Of a stretch of DNA of 64,000 nt, positions 10,393-22,784 are shown piece after piece (the stretch's first letter is position 1; each line of letters starts with the position of its first letter). The position numbers and the translations under genes are program-made. Source of the stretch: Sapientia aquatica (GTDB lineage: Bacteria > Pseudomonadota > Gammaproteobacteria > Burkholderiales > Burkholderiaceae_D); the NCBI RefSeq assembly GCF_004358105.1, contig NZ_SMYL01000011.1, positions 44,961 through 108,960 on the forward strand, given 5' to 3'. A model generated the notes under the pieces. It made no database searches. It had not been told where the DNA came from and was given only the letters and a program-made list of their open reading frames with translations.

Positions 10393-11781
10393 TTACTTTC
10401 CTATACAAAAACGGGAAAAAATCACGCCCAACAAATCATCCGAACTAAACGCTCCGGTAATGCTGTTCAAACTATCTTGGGTCAAACGCAATTCTTCGGC
10501 AAACAGATCGAGCGCTTGGTCGGTTTGCTCGGCATGATACGCCGCGTTGTCTAAATGATCGCTGGCTAAATGTAGTGCATGCAAATGACGCTCACGCGCC
10601 AAATACAACGACTCACCAGTTTGCTCCCATCCGGCAATTTTCAACAATTGGGCGCGCAATAAATCGATGCCAATATGCTCGTGGGCTGAGAGGTAAATAT
10701 GGATCGCATCGGGTAACACATCAACCGCGGCTTGATGACCAGACAAATCGATTTTATTCCACACCCGAATCACCGGAATGTCAGGCGAAAAACGCTCAGT
10801 AATCAATTCATCTTCACGCGTTGGGCCACGACTGGCATCCATTAAATGCAAGATTACGTCGGCCTTGGCCACTTCCGTCCAGGTGCGTTGAATACCGATG
10901 CGCTCGACCACATCAATCGCGTCTTCATTGAGCGAATCGCGGATTCCTGCGGTATCGATTACATTCAGCGGCACGCCTTCGATATGAATCGTCTCAACCA
11001 CTTTGTCACGCGTGGTTCCAGCAATGGGCGTCACAATCGCAATATCGTCTCCGGCTAGGGCATTGAGCAAGGATGATTTGCCGACATTGGGCTGACCAGC
11101 CAACACCACATTTAACCCATCGCGCAACATCGCGCCTTGAGACGCTTGATCGAGGACTTTTTTCAACGCTAATTGAATCCGACTAAGCTGACCGCGGGCG
11201 TCGGATTTTTCTAAAAAATCAATTTCTTCCTCAGGAAAATCCAAGGTCGCCTCAACCAACATTCGCAGTTGCACCACTTGATCAACCAACTCGTGGATCA
11301 CTTTGGAGAACGCGCCGGATAACGATTGCGAGGCCGATTTCACCGCTGCTTCCGTCGAAGCCTCGATCAAATCTGCCACCGCTTCAGCCTGCGCCAAATC
11401 GAGTTTGTCATTTAAGAAAGCGCGTTGAGTAAATTCGCCCGGTTGCGCTAAGCGCACACCCATTTCTTTGCCGGCTTCCAAACAGCGCGCCAGCAACATT
11501 TGCAACACCACTGGACCGCCATGTCCTTGCAATTCCAGCACATCTTGGCCGGTGTAGGAATGCGGCGCTTTAAAGTACAGCGCCAAACCTTGATCGATGA
11601 CACTGCCGTCCGCATCCAAGAACGGCAAATACGTTGCGTGGCGTGCCTGTAGAGTCACATTGGGAAACAAAGCAGTAATCAAAGGAGTTAATTCAGCGCC
11701 AGAGACGCGCACAACACCGATACCGCCGCGTCCGGGGGCGGTGGCAATCGCTGCAATGGGGGAGGAATCGCTATTTATCAT
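10393..11781 (-). CDS. mnmE: tRNA uridine-5-carboxymethylaminomethyl modification GTPase MnmE
   Basis: MnmE works with MnmG to modify the wobble uridine of certain tRNAs. The 462-residue protein has the tetrahydrofolate-binding N-terminal domain ([20 protein letters not shown]). A G domain follows with G1 GQPNVGKSS, switch DTAGIRD and G4 NKID, inserted in the helical domain. It ends in the invariant CIGK, whose Cys is needed for modification. Length is normal. It is the distal member of the rpmH-rnpA-yidD-yidC-mnmE block, with an intrinsic terminator separating it from yidC. Confidence 0.97.
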   Translation of the reverse strand: MINSDSSPIAAIATAPGRGGIGVVRVSGAELTPLITALFPNVTLQARHATYLPFLDADGSVIDQGLALYFKAPHSYTGQDVLELQGHGGPVVLQMLLARCLEAGKEMGVRLAQPGEFTQRAFLNDKLDLAQAEAVADLIEASTEAAVKSASQSLSGAFSKVIHELVDQVVQLRMLVEATLDFPEEEIDFLEKSDARGQLSRIQLALKKVLDQASQGAMLRDGLNVVLAGQPNVGKSSLLNALAGDDIAIVTPIAGTTRDKVVETIHIEGVPLNVIDTAGIRDSLNEDAIDVVERIGIQRTWTEVAKADVILHLMDASRGPTREDELITERFSPDIPVIRVWNKIDLSGHQAAVDVLPDAIHIYLSAHEHIGIDLLRAQLLKIAGWEQTGESLYLARERHLHALHLASDHLDNAAYHAEQTDQALDLFAEELRLTQDSLNSITGAFSSDDLLGVIFSRFCIGK

Positions 11782-11881
11782 ATGGTCACTATTTTTCTAA
11801 CTAACTTGGTTTAGCTGGCTCTAGCGCAACGGCAACACTTTAGTCTACGTTTAGTTGGCCTAGCTTAAAAGTACAAAACGC

Positions 11882-11913
11882 AAAAAAGCCCGTCAACGAT
11901 ACGGGCTTTTTTG
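11882..11913 (-). terminator. Intrinsic terminator after yidC
   Basis: AAAAAAGCCCGT and ACGGGCTTTTTT form a strong stem with T runs on both sides. It lies 28 bases past the yidC stop, so mnmE probably has its own promoter or depends on read-through. Confidence 0.88.
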
Positions 11914-11940
11914 TTAAACCTACACAAACGGTGTGAATTG

Positions 11941-13641
11941 TTACTTAGCCACAGCCATGTTTTTAGTAATTACCCATTGCTGTGCAATCGACAATACGTT
12001 GTTGACTACCCAATACAACACCAAACCCGATGGGAAGAAGAAGAACATCACCGAGAATACTAATGGCATGATCATCATCATTTTGGCTTGCATTGGATCA
12101 GCAGGCGCTGGGGTGAGTTTAGTTTGAATGAACATCGACACCGCCATCAAAATCGGCAAAATTAAGAAGCCATCGGGTGTCGACAAATCTTGAATCCAAC
12201 CTAACCACGGCGCGTTACGCAATTCAACGCTGGCTAATACCACCGAATACAAAGCCATAAATACTGGCGTTTGAATCAAGATCGGTAAGCAACCGCCCAA
12301 TGGATTTACCTTTTCGGTTTTGTACAACTCCATCATGGCTTGATTCATTTTTTGCGGATCGTCTTTGAAGCGCTCACGAATCGCTGTCATTTTTGGCGTA
12401 AGTAATTTCATCTTACCCATGCTGCGGAAGCTGGCCGCTGACAGTGGGAAAAACGCTAATTTGATCACGATGGTCAAGACGATAATCGTCCAACCCCAGT
12501 TGCCCAAAATAGTGTGGATTTCGTTCATCAACCAGAACACGGGTTTCGCCACAATCGAGGTCCAGCCGTAGTCTTTGGTCAAATTAAATCCAGGCGCAAC
12601 TTGATCCAAAATCGAGGTGACCAACGGGCCAGAATAAATCTTGGCATCCAAAGTTTCGGATGCGCCCGGCGCGATTGGCGCCATCGTCAAAATGTTACCG
12701 ACGGCATATAAATTGGTATCAACTTTTTTGGTAAAGATTTCGCGCTGCACTTTGTCTTGCGGAATAATGCCCGAGACAAAATAGTGCTGGATCATCGCAA
12801 ACCAACCGTTGTCGGCTTTGGTTGCGTGGCTGTCTGAGCCTTTTTCGATTTTGTCGAACGCGACGGAGTGGAATTTTTCTTCTTCAGTGTAAATCGCAGG
12901 GCCGGTAAAGGAGCTGACGAAACGCGATTCGCTTTCCAACTTGCCGCCATCACGTACTAACTGCATGTAGACCGCTGGGGTAATTGGCGCAGCAGTTTGA
13001 TTGATAACTTGGTGGGTTAAATCGATCGAATACGAACCCTTTTTGAAGGTATAAGTTTTTACTAACTTAACGCCATTTTGTTCGGCTTCCAGCACCAATT
13101 GGACTTGACCAGCATCATCCAAGGTACGCAGACCCGGCTTGGCTACGAATACCGATTTATGGTTAGGCAAATTACCCAACAAACCAGTTTGCGCTAAATA
13201 AGTGCGCTTATCGGTTTTATCGAATAGCACCACGTTATGCACTTGCGTTGGCGCGTCTTTGTGGAAAATCATGGATTTCCAACCAGCACCGAAAGAAGTA
13301 TCGGCACCGTCTTTTTGCTTCAACAATTCTAAGTAGCGCAATTCGCCGCCTAGCGTATCAATTTCGGCTTTGAAAACGTCTGTGATAATCGTAATGACTT
13401 CGCCTTGCACTGGTGCAGCCTGAGTTGCGCCGGGCAGACTGCCGACAGCGCTAGCGGTGGCAACTGGATTGGCTGGATCGACCTTGGCGGCGGAATTCGG
13501 CGTTGCGTTAGCGGGACTTGCTACAGTTTGAGTCGTGCTTGGGAAAAGCATGGACGGTCGGCCATTAAACCGCTGCCAGTTCTCCCACAGGAGCAGCAAC
13601 GACATTAAGAAAACTATCCACAAAACGATACGCTTATTCAT
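11941..13641 (-). CDS. yidC: Membrane protein insertase YidC
   Basis: YidC inserts and folds inner-membrane proteins, alone or with SecYEG. The 566-residue protein has an N-terminal membrane segment (IVLWIVFLMSLLLLWENW). A large periplasmic beta-sandwich domain (about residues 70-340) follows. The C-terminal 60KD_IMP core has hydrophobic segments starting near WGWTIIVLTIVIKLAFFPLS and ending near VLYWVVNNVLSIAQQW. Length fits the proteobacterial long form. It lies downstream of yidD with a 200-base gap. Confidence 0.97.
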   Translation of the reverse strand: MNKRIVLWIVFLMSLLLLWENWQRFNGRPSMLFPSTTQTVASPANATPNSAAKVDPANPVATASAVGSLPGATQAAPVQGEVITIITDVFKAEIDTLGGELRYLELLKQKDGADTSFGAGWKSMIFHKDAPTQVHNVVLFDKTDKRTYLAQTGLLGNLPNHKSVFVAKPGLRTLDDAGQVQLVLEAEQNGVKLVKTYTFKKGSYSIDLTHQVINQTAAPITPAVYMQLVRDGGKLESESRFVSSFTGPAIYTEEEKFHSVAFDKIEKGSDSHATKADNGWFAMIQHYFVSGIIPQDKVQREIFTKKVDTNLYAVGNILTMAPIAPGASETLDAKIYSGPLVTSILDQVAPGFNLTKDYGWTSIVAKPVFWLMNEIHTILGNWGWTIIVLTIVIKLAFFPLSAASFRSMGKMKLLTPKMTAIRERFKDDPQKMNQAMMELYKTEKVNPLGGCLPILIQTPVFMALYSVVLASVELRNAPWLGWIQDLSTPDGFLILPILMAVSMFIQTKLTPAPADPMQAKMMMIMPLVFSVMFFFFPSGLVLYWVVNNVLSIAQQWVITKNMAVAK

Positions 13642-13843
13642 AAGTGCTATCCAAAAATGTCTAATCAGTTGTAGTGCGGCTGCGTGATACTAAAAAATCG
13701 GGTACGAGCCGTATTAAGTCGGTGCACGCATCTTCACTCGGCTGCGCGCGGCAGTGCGCTGCTGTTGAGCGGCGCTACTACATTGGTATCAGGTGCGCCA
13801 AAACAAGAGCGCGCCAATTTTAATCTAGTTTGCTGCGTACTAA

Positions 13844-14125
13844 TTACATTCCTGCGGCTTTTTTAGCGTCTGTTGCAGAGTCGGTTGCTGGCTCTGCCGC
13901 CCGCTCTCCAGCCGCTTCCGGCACCAAATCAACACCACCTTCGTGCCAAGGATGGCATTTACACAAGCGTTTGCCCGCAAAAACAGAGCCTTTGAGCACG
14001 CCATGGCGGCGGATTGCCAAATCAGCATAAGCGGAACAACTGGGATAAAAGCGACAATTTTGCCCAAGAAACGGGCTAAGTAGGAGCTTGTAGGCGCGCA
14101 GCAGAAAAAGCAGGATGGTTTTCAT
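13844..14125 (-). CDS. yidD: Membrane protein insertion efficiency factor YidD
   Basis: This small protein of 93 residues has the family signature LLSPFLGQNCRFYPSCSAYA and the later CKCHPWHEGGVD. It is thought to aid YidC-dependent insertion at the inner membrane. The C-terminal 20 residues are Ala/Asp-rich and not conserved. Its ATG overlaps the rnpA stop (ATGA, 14122-14125), so the two are translationally coupled. Confidence 0.95.
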   Translation of the reverse strand: MKTILLFLLRAYKLLLSPFLGQNCRFYPSCSAYADLAIRRHGVLKGSVFAGKRLCKCHPWHEGGVDLVPEAAGERAAEPATDSATDAKKAAGM

Positions 14126-14592
14126 TCTGCCGCCTTGAGCGTTTTATGTGCATCGGATGCTAAAACCGATTCGGCGCTAGTTTCAACTTTGGCCAGCACA
14201 CGCGCCGCTTCCAATACTTTATTGAGCTTGGCAGGAATGGCAAACAGACTGAGCACTTCATTGAACAGCAGCGCTTGAATATCGGGCGTGCACGCCGGTT
14301 GCTGCTTGTTACCCACGGCTTTCGATAAGCGCACCACGCAATCCAAACCAAGTGAGCGCAGCAGTTCAGACTGGCGAAAACCTTCTCGCACAGCCCGTTT
14401 GACGGTGTTACGCGTAACTGCTCTGGGCGCCAAGCGCTTGGCCGCCACAACACCTAAACGGGCGTGGGTCAATGAATTGGGGCGAACATACAGCACCAAA
14501 TGCTCTGTCTTAAACACGGGCCGCAAACGAAAAACGGATGAAAACTCATCCGTTTTAACGATACGACGTGTACGTTCAAATTTGCCAGTCAT
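14122..14592 (-). CDS. rnpA: Ribonuclease P protein component
   Basis: RnpA binds the catalytic RNase P RNA and helps mature tRNA 5' ends. The core has FERTRRIVKTDEFSSVF and then RLGVVAAKRLAPRAVTRNTVKRAVREGFR, the RNR motif of the family. From the ATG at 14592 it is 156 residues, with an Ala/Lys-rich C-terminal extension of about 35. A GTG start at 14676 would add 28 unconserved residues. The ATG at 14592 has no clear Shine-Dalgarno site but follows a short possible leader ORF (14607-14663). The stop overlaps the yidD start. Confidence 0.93.
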   Translation of the reverse strand: MTGKFERTRRIVKTDEFSSVFRLRPVFKTEHLVLYVRPNSLTHARLGVVAAKRLAPRAVTRNTVKRAVREGFRQSELLRSLGLDCVVRLSKAVGNKQQPACTPDIQALLFNEVLSLFAIPAKLNKVLEAARVLAKVETSAESVLASDAHKTLKAAE

Positions 14593-14606
14593 GGAATCAG
14601 TAATCA

Positions 14607-14663
14607 CTATGCAGGGCGACCTAAGGTATTTTGGACAATGGGCAGTGTCGGAGTAATCTTCAT
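14607..14663 (-). CDS. Possible 18-codon leader ORF before rnpA
   Basis: The ATG at 14663 has GAGGTG just upstream and encodes MKITPTLPIVQNTLGRPA. It stops 14 bases before the rnpA ATG, which lacks its own ribosome binding site. It may couple translation into rnpA. The overlapping GTG-start extension of rnpA is the alternative reading. The evidence is only the start signal and the spacing. Confidence 0.3.
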   Translation of the reverse strand: MKITPTLPIVQNTLGRPA

Positions 14664-14753
14664 CGCACCTCACCACTTAATTGACGCAAAACTGTCGCGC
14701 TTGCTAGGTTTTACTTTAAACAGCTAAGCAATCTTAGCTGACTGTCACTGAAC

Positions 14754-14888
14754 TTATACAGCTAAACGCTTGCGGCCTTTAGCACGACGTGCGTTCAGAA
14801 CGGCACGGCCGCCACGGGTTGCCATACGGGCACGGAAGCCATGAGTGCGCTTGCGGCGTACAACGGAAGGTTGGTAAGTACGTTTCAT
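14754..14888 (-). CDS. rpmH: 50S ribosomal protein L34
   Basis: The 44-residue basic protein [20 protein letters not shown]... ends KGRKRLAV and matches L34 over its full length. It starts at the ATG at 14888, is the first gene of the rpmH-rnpA-yidD-yidC series, and faces away from dnaA. Confidence 0.97.
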   Translation of the reverse strand: MKRTYQPSVVRRKRTHGFRARMATRGGRAVLNARRAKGRKRLAV

Positions 14889-15809
14889 GTTGGTCTCGCT
14901 AATCTAGCAAAAAAAATCGGTTCAAATTGGGACTTGGAACAATACCGGCGGTTTTTAATTTGCCTGCATTACTCACCTGCTCTACAACTACACACTGCCT
15001 ACTCTAACTATTCACCTAAGACGGCTGCACGATTTGCACAACTTACTTACATATTGACAGCCTAAACAGACGTTCTGATATCTTGACAAACAACCTAGAG
15101 AAGCACGCAGAGTCTGTCGCCACAAATAAATCAAAAGGCAGAGAACCTGCGATTAGACAGCATTTCACCCTTTTATGTCAAGAGAAATGAGTGAAAAACT
15201 TGTAGCCACTGCGCGCCAATTAATAGAGAAATAAAATCAATCGGCCTAGCGGAAATAGCTTATTGGCAAACCTCATCCCCCAAGCGCCAACATTCGGCAG
15301 CGCTGGACCCAGCGCCTAATTAACAAGCAACAGCGCGAAAAAGTTTATTGCATCAAAAGCAAAAATCAACATAAATACAACACTAACGACACAAACTTCC
15401 CGAGCAACAAGCCAATTAAACCATCCACCAATATCCCAATCGTTGAAATCGAAACTAGTTTACCGACGGCATTATTAAAACAATGCCTAGGAGAAGAATA
15501 AATTCCTCCGTGCAGCAGAATTTAAATTGAAAACTAGATAAGAAAACACAAAAAAATAGTCGCCCAGCCTGTGGATAACTTTCCCGGTCGGGGTTAGAAT
15601 AGCGGTTTGGAATTTTGTGTCAGATCGTTGTTATTTATTGGGCTTCGCATTGCACTGAGCATTGCGCCGCATCGCAAAACATAACAATGTTAGCAACTCA
15701 ATCTCGCTCTTGGGTGCTTACACAAGCTCGTAAGATGAAGTCACGAATTATTAAGCGATTTTTTGCCTGACCCTCGATTTACCGCAATACAACTCACTCA
15801 TAAAGATTC
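14889..15809. other. rpmH-dnaA intergenic region, candidate replication origin
   Basis: This 921-base AT-rich gap holds no convincing gene. In many bacteria oriC lies here. Only one perfect DnaA box is present (15570-15578). Single-mismatch forms occur at 15032-15040 (ATTTGCACA) and 15190-15198 (AGTGAAAAA, reverse form), and a two-mismatch form at 15008-15016. The stretch 15181-15560 is strongly AT-rich and could unwind. The divergent rpmH and dnaA promoters must also lie here. Origin function is inferred from position and weakened by the scarcity of boxes. Confidence 0.45.
15570..15578 (-). promoter_or_regulatory. DnaA box (perfect consensus)
   Basis: TGTGGATAA is the exact reverse complement of TTATCCACA. 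It lies 232 bases before dnaA, where it could serve dnaA autoregulation or origin binding. Confidence 0.8.
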
Positions 15810-17195
15810 ATGGAAAATTTCTGGCAGGCATGTTCCGCTCAACTGGAGCAGGAATTAACTCCTCAACAATTTAGCGCATGGATTAAACCACTTACCCCAA
15901 TCGACTATGCCGAGGGCAAGTTGCGCATTGCTGCGCCAAATCGCTTTAAATTGGATTGGGTCAAAACCCAATTCGCTGGCCGGATTGTCGAATTAGCAGC
16001 GCAGTTTTGGGATCATGAAATTGACGTGCAATTTATTCTTGATCCGCGCTTAGCCAACGTCAAAAAGCCAACCCAAGACATCGCACCAACAGTCGATATT
16101 GGCGTGAGCCCCGACGAAGTGCGCGCACCGGAAGAAGTTCGCCCGACAACGATTATCGAAACACCTAAACGTGATCAAAGTCGCATTAATAGTGCCCTCA
16201 CGTTTGACAGTTTCGTCACTGGTAAAGCCAACCAATTGGCACGCGCGGCGGCGATTCAGGTGGCCAATAATCCAGGCGTGTCTTACAACCCACTGTTTTT
16301 ATATGGCGGCGTTGGTTTGGGTAAAACCCACTTGATTCATGCCATTGGTAATCAGATTTTGCTCGACAACCCGAATGCCAAAATCCGCTACATACATGCT
16401 GAGCAATATGTACGCGACGTGGTGACGGCTTATCAGCGCAAAGGTTTTGATGAATTCAAGCGTTACTATCATTCGCTCGATTTATTGTTAATTGATGATA
16501 TTCAATTTTTTGCCGGCAAAAACCGCACGCAAGAAGAATTCTTCTACGCCTTTGAAGCGTTAATCGCGGCCAAGAAACAAATCATCATCACTAGCGACAC
16601 CTATCCTAAGCAAATTACTGGAATGGATGATCGCTTAATTTCACGTTTTGATTCAGGTTTGACGGTGGCAATTGAGCCGCCTGAACTTGAAATGCGCGTC
16701 GCGATTTTGCTTAAAAAAGCCAAACAAGAAGGCGTGGTGTTTTCAGACGATGTGGCGTTTTTTGTGGCTAAGCATTTACGCTCCAACGTGCGTGAACTTG
16801 AAGGCGCGTTGCGCAAGATTTTGGCTTATTCACGTTTCCACGGCAAAGACATCACCATTGATGTGGTCAAGGAAGCGTTAAAAGATTTGTTATCGGTGCA
16901 AAATCGTCAGATTTCGGTAGAAAACATTCAGAAAACGGTCGCCGACTTTTTCAATATCAAAGTCGCGGATATGTATTCCAAACGTCGCCCCGCCAACATT
17001 GCGCGGCCACGTCAAATCGCGATGTATTTGGCCAAAGAATTAACCCAAAAAAGTTTGCCAGAAATCGGCGAATTATTTGGTGGACGGGATCACACCACCG
17101 TTTTACACGCAGTCCGCAAGATTACCGCAGACCGGAGCAAGAACCCGGAATGCAACCATGAATTACACGTGTTGGAGCAAACCCTGAAAGGCTAA
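15810..17195 (+). CDS. dnaA: Chromosomal replication initiator DnaA
   Basis: DnaA binds DnaA boxes and opens the origin. The 461-residue protein has the N-terminal DnaB-interaction domain ([16 protein letters not shown]...) and a variable linker (about residues 85-125). The AAA+ domain carries Walker [11 protein letters not shown] and Walker [11 protein letters not shown]. The C-terminal helix-turn-helix carries the signature [15 protein letters not shown]. The start gives the normal N-terminus, though the Shine-Dalgarno site is weak. dnaN follows after 60 bases. Confidence 0.98.
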   Translation: MENFWQACSAQLEQELTPQQFSAWIKPLTPIDYAEGKLRIAAPNRFKLDWVKTQFAGRIVELAAQFWDHEIDVQFILDPRLANVKKPTQDIAPTVDIGVSPDEVRAPEEVRPTTIIETPKRDQSRINSALTFDSFVTGKANQLARAAAIQVANNPGVSYNPLFLYGGVGLGKTHLIHAIGNQILLDNPNAKIRYIHAEQYVRDVVTAYQRKGFDEFKRYYHSLDLLLIDDIQFFAGKNRTQEEFFYAFEALIAAKKQIIITSDTYPKQITGMDDRLISRFDSGLTVAIEPPELEMRVAILLKKAKQEGVVFSDDVAFFVAKHLRSNVRELEGALRKILAYSRFHGKDITIDVVKEALKDLLSVQNRQISVENIQKTVADFFNIKVADMYSKRRPANIARPRQIAMYLAKELTQKSLPEIGELFGGRDHTTVLHAVRKITADRSKNPECNHELHVLEQTLKG

Positions 17196-17255
17196 TTTGT
17201 TGGTCACACGGCAAACTAGTTTTTCATCCTTTTACTATTACTAGAGGACAGTCTT

Positions 17256-18359
17256 ATGCAATTGGTTAAAACCCATCGTGACACTCTGCTGCGCCCTTTG
17301 CAAATTGTGAGTGGTATTGTCGAGCGTCGGCACACATTGCCGATTCTGGCCAATATCCTCATACGCAAAGATGGCGACAACGTGTCATTTTTATCGACTG
17401 ACATTGAAGTCCAAATCACCACCAACGCTGCGATTGGCTCTGGTGCCGAAGCGGCCTCAACAACGGTCGCTGCGCGTAAATTACTCGACATTTTGCGCGC
17501 CTTGCCGGAAGGCGAAGTGACCTTAACACTAGCCAACAAACGCATGACCGTGCAATCGGGCAAATCACGTTTTAATCTGCAAACTTTGGCAGCGGAAGAA
17601 TTCCCAACCGTGGCCGTCGCAGAACAATTTAACGCCAGCGTTAGCTTGCCGCAAAAGACTTTGAAGCACTTATTTAACATGGTGCATTTCTCGATGGCGC
17701 AGCAAGACATTCGCTATTACTTGAACGGTTTGTTGTTGGTCGTTGATGGTAATAGTGTCATTGCGGTTGCCACCGATGGTCACCGTTTGGCGTATTGCCA
17801 AGTATCGACCGAGCAAGAATTTGCGCGCCAAGAAGTCATCATCCCGCGCAAAACGATTATCGAATTGCAGCGCTTGTTAGAAGACACCGAAGAGCCAGTG
17901 CAAATCAATATCGCTAACAATCAAGTGAAGTTGAACTTTGCTGACATCGAATTAATTTCCAAATTAGTCGAAGGCAAATTCCCAGACTTCAACCGCGTGG
18001 TGCCAAAAGGCTACGTACATAATTTTTCGATAGGCCGTGAATCGTTGCTGCGCTCGTTGCAACGTGCCGCGATCATGACTAGCGATAAATTCAAAGGCAT
18101 TCGTTGCGTGATCACACCGGGCAGCATGAAGGTGAGTTCCACCAACGCCGATCAAGAAGAAGCGGTCGAAGAAATCGAAATCGATTACAACGGCGACAGC
18201 GTCGATATCGGCTTCAACGTGACCTATCTGTTGGATGTATTGAATAACCTCAAATGCGATCAGATTAATATCGCCTTGGGTGATTCGACTTCCTCCGCGT
18301 TGATTACCGTGCCAGGCCAAGACGACTTTAAATATGTCGTCATGCCTATGCGTATTTAA
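17256..18359 (+). CDS. dnaN: DNA polymerase III beta sliding clamp
   Basis: The beta clamp encircles DNA and tethers polymerase III. The 367-residue protein starts MQLVKTHRDTLLRPLQIVSGIVE. It has the three-domain clamp pattern (RRHTLPILANIL; VATDGHRLAYC; ending VMPMRI, the partner-binding cleft). AGAGGA precedes the ATG. It lies between dnaA and gyrB in the usual order. Confidence 0.98.
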   Translation: MQLVKTHRDTLLRPLQIVSGIVERRHTLPILANILIRKDGDNVSFLSTDIEVQITTNAAIGSGAEAASTTVAARKLLDILRALPEGEVTLTLANKRMTVQSGKSRFNLQTLAAEEFPTVAVAEQFNASVSLPQKTLKHLFNMVHFSMAQQDIRYYLNGLLLVVDGNSVIAVATDGHRLAYCQVSTEQEFARQEVIIPRKTIIELQRLLEDTEEPVQINIANNQVKLNFADIELISKLVEGKFPDFNRVVPKGYVHNFSIGRESLLRSLQRAAIMTSDKFKGIRCVITPGSMKVSSTNADQEEAVEEIEIDYNGDSVDIGFNVTYLLDVLNNLKCDQINIALGDSTSSALITVPGQDDFKYVVMPMRI

Positions 18360-18397
18360 CATCGGTCGTTTTATTTTTTACTGTTATTTGCTGTGAT

Positions 18398-18420
18398 TGC
18401 AGCAGGATTTTTCTGCTGCA
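18398..18420 (+). other. Hairpin between dnaN and gyrB
   Basis: TGCAGCAG pairs perfectly with CTGCTGCA around a 7-nt loop. No T run follows, so it is a weak terminator at best. It may stabilise or attenuate the dnaN-gyrB message. Confidence 0.4.
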
Positions 18421-18446
18421 AAGACTGTTTCGCTGTTCATTTGTAG

Positions 18447-20999
<2,553 letters not shown>

Positions 21000-21020
21000 T
21001 TTATCGCGGTAGTTACGAAC

Positions 21021-21055
21021 AAAAAATGCCGACCTTATCAGTCGGCATTTTTTGT
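21021..21055 (+). terminator. Intrinsic terminator after gyrB
   Basis: AAAAAATGCCGAC and GTCGGCATTTTTT form a strong stem with a 7-nt loop. It is symmetric enough to serve the convergent DUF2799-like gene as well. Confidence 0.9.
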
Positions 21056-21085
21056 TTCGGAAGCTTTAAACGACTCCCCCCCACA

Positions 21086-22480
21086 TCAAAGATAAATATC
21101 CCGCTTAATCTGATCCCGCTGTTGTTGGTAGCGGAATTCCCATGACTTCAGTTCGTCGATGCGGCTGCGGATTTCGCCGAGCGCATCGCGTAAATCATCG
21201 CGTTCGCGGTTGTTGCGACGGTCGATGTTGGCGTTTTCTTTGTTGTCGGGGCGGTTTTTGTCGTCTTGGTTGCGCTTAATTTCTGCTTCGATGCGTTTGA
21301 GGCGATCTTCGGTGTCGCGGTAGCGCCTTGATTGGTCGTCGAAGTCGTCTCTATTTTGTCTTAGCTTGCGTCCCAGTTCTTGATAGTCGCGTCCGCTCAA
21401 TAAAGCCCGCTGTAATTTTCTCTGCAAGTCAGGGGCGCACACATAGACTGCCATTCCCTGCCCTTGTTTACCCCATTCGAAGGCGTTTTCTAGGGTGCAA
21501 TATTCGGCATTTTTCTGGCTCCATGCGGCGCTGTAAATGTCACGTGTTTGAGCAATGACGAAGTAACCCAAGCTACGCGCTTCCGCAATGCGCTGCTCGA
21601 TTAAATAGGGCTTACCGTAGCCGTCTGCTGTGCCGATTTCTGTCCAATATTGAATGAGTCGCGCCTCCCAGCGTTGACGATATTCAGCTTCGTAAATTTT
21701 TAAACCGCGTCGTTGTGCTTCGTCTTTGCGACCATTGAATTCGCGTCCTGATGCGGCGTCGTTCCACCCTAGATTGCGCCAGTATTCGGGGATTTCTCTA
21801 TTCCATCCAGCTTGGTAGGCATCTGGGCGCACGACTAGATTGCGACTTTTCGCGGACGTTGTTAGCTGCTGCAAATTACTGTCAGGGATACCAGCGTGCG
21901 CGTCCAAATAGCCCTGTTGCTCCCAGTAAGAATAATTGCCGCTCTGCCAGCCTTGTTGGTAACCTTCCGCATTAAAACCTACCAACGCATTGACAGCGGC
22001 GCGGGCGGCATTTTCGTCAGCGACCCTGCCGGCGCGTCCATCATTGCTACCTACTTGAATCCAAAAATCACGATTGCCTTGACGCCAACCGTCTTCATAA
22101 AAATTGGATTGAACGGGAGTTTGATTTTTGACGACCACTTCTGAGCGTATCTGTTGCTGAAATTGCGAGACCGGTAAACCTTGAAGGCCGTCGGCGCGCC
22201 CAAGTTGAAACCAAAATTGTTGGTTGCCCGCATTCCAACCATCTACATACAGGGACATTGAGCCTTGAGAGGCGCGCATGTCGGTCATTCTTGAACAGAA
22301 ATCCGCTCGGTCAGAAAATTTTTGCGGCAACCCTGCGGCACCGTCTTTACTGCCGATCATGCGCCAATCGCCGGTGTTGCAATCGTTCATTTGGTTAATC
22401 GTGGTCTGACAACCAGCAAGGAAAAATAGAATCACTATGCTCGTTAAGTTGAGCCACTTTTTGAGGTGGAATTGATGCAC
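21086..22480 (-). CDS. Lipoprotein of tandem DUF2799-like W-repeats with coiled-coil tail
   Basis: The 464-residue protein starts with a lipoprotein signal (lipobox LAGC, Cys24). It then has six to seven units of about 48 residues on the pattern Y-x2-GW-x2-G-x4-W-x2-G-x2-DG-x2-G. Examples are GWNAGNQQFWFQLGRADG (about 81-98), GWRQGNRDFWIQVGSNDG, GWQSGNYSYWEQQGYLDA and GWNREIPEYWRNLGWNDA. A last, degenerate copy has Cys in place of the second aromatic. From about residue 350 it is highly charged and predicted coiled coil. The repeats resemble DUF2799, whose role is unknown. It is probably outer-membrane anchored in the periplasm. Confidence 0.78.
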   Translation of the reverse strand: MHQFHLKKWLNLTSIVILFFLAGCQTTINQMNDCNTGDWRMIGSKDGAAGLPQKFSDRADFCSRMTDMRASQGSMSLYVDGWNAGNQQFWFQLGRADGLQGLPVSQFQQQIRSEVVVKNQTPVQSNFYEDGWRQGNRDFWIQVGSNDGRAGRVADENAARAAVNALVGFNAEGYQQGWQSGNYSYWEQQGYLDAHAGIPDSNLQQLTTSAKSRNLVVRPDAYQAGWNREIPEYWRNLGWNDAASGREFNGRKDEAQRRGLKIYEAEYRQRWEARLIQYWTEIGTADGYGKPYLIEQRIAEARSLGYFVIAQTRDIYSAAWSQKNAEYCTLENAFEWGKQGQGMAVYVCAPDLQRKLQRALLSGRDYQELGRKLRQNRDDFDDQSRRYRDTEDRLKRIEAEIKRNQDDKNRPDNKENANIDRRNNRERDDLRDALGEIRSRIDELKSWEFRYQQQRDQIKRDIYL

Positions 22481-22784
22481 GGCGGGCTTTCTACAAAGAA
22501 GTCTACAAAGGAGGGTGGCGCGAAATTTTAACCCAATTTATCAGGCTAACACTGTTGGCGATGAGGACGACTAAAATCCGAGTAGTTGACGCTAAGTTAG
22601 CACTAAGGTTATTCACATATTGATTATGCTGCGCGAGTTTTAATGAGAAGCCGATTTAGTTACACCAAAGCAATTAGATTGAATTAGAATAAATTCATTG
22701 CCGTCGGCCAAAGGCAAACGTTGCCAAATTCACGCAAAGTCAGCGCCAAAATCCAACTCGAATAACAAACAATAGAAAGCACAA
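22481..22784. other. Divergent promoter region, nothing firm seen
   Basis: This 304-base AT-rich stretch lies between two divergent genes. It must hold both promoters. I see no strong hairpin, RNA gene or recognisable operator. Confidence 0.5.

Noticed and set aside
14841..15065. 74-codon plus-strand ORF over rpmH and the origin gap
   Set aside because: Its first part is antisense to rpmH and it lacks start signals and motifs.
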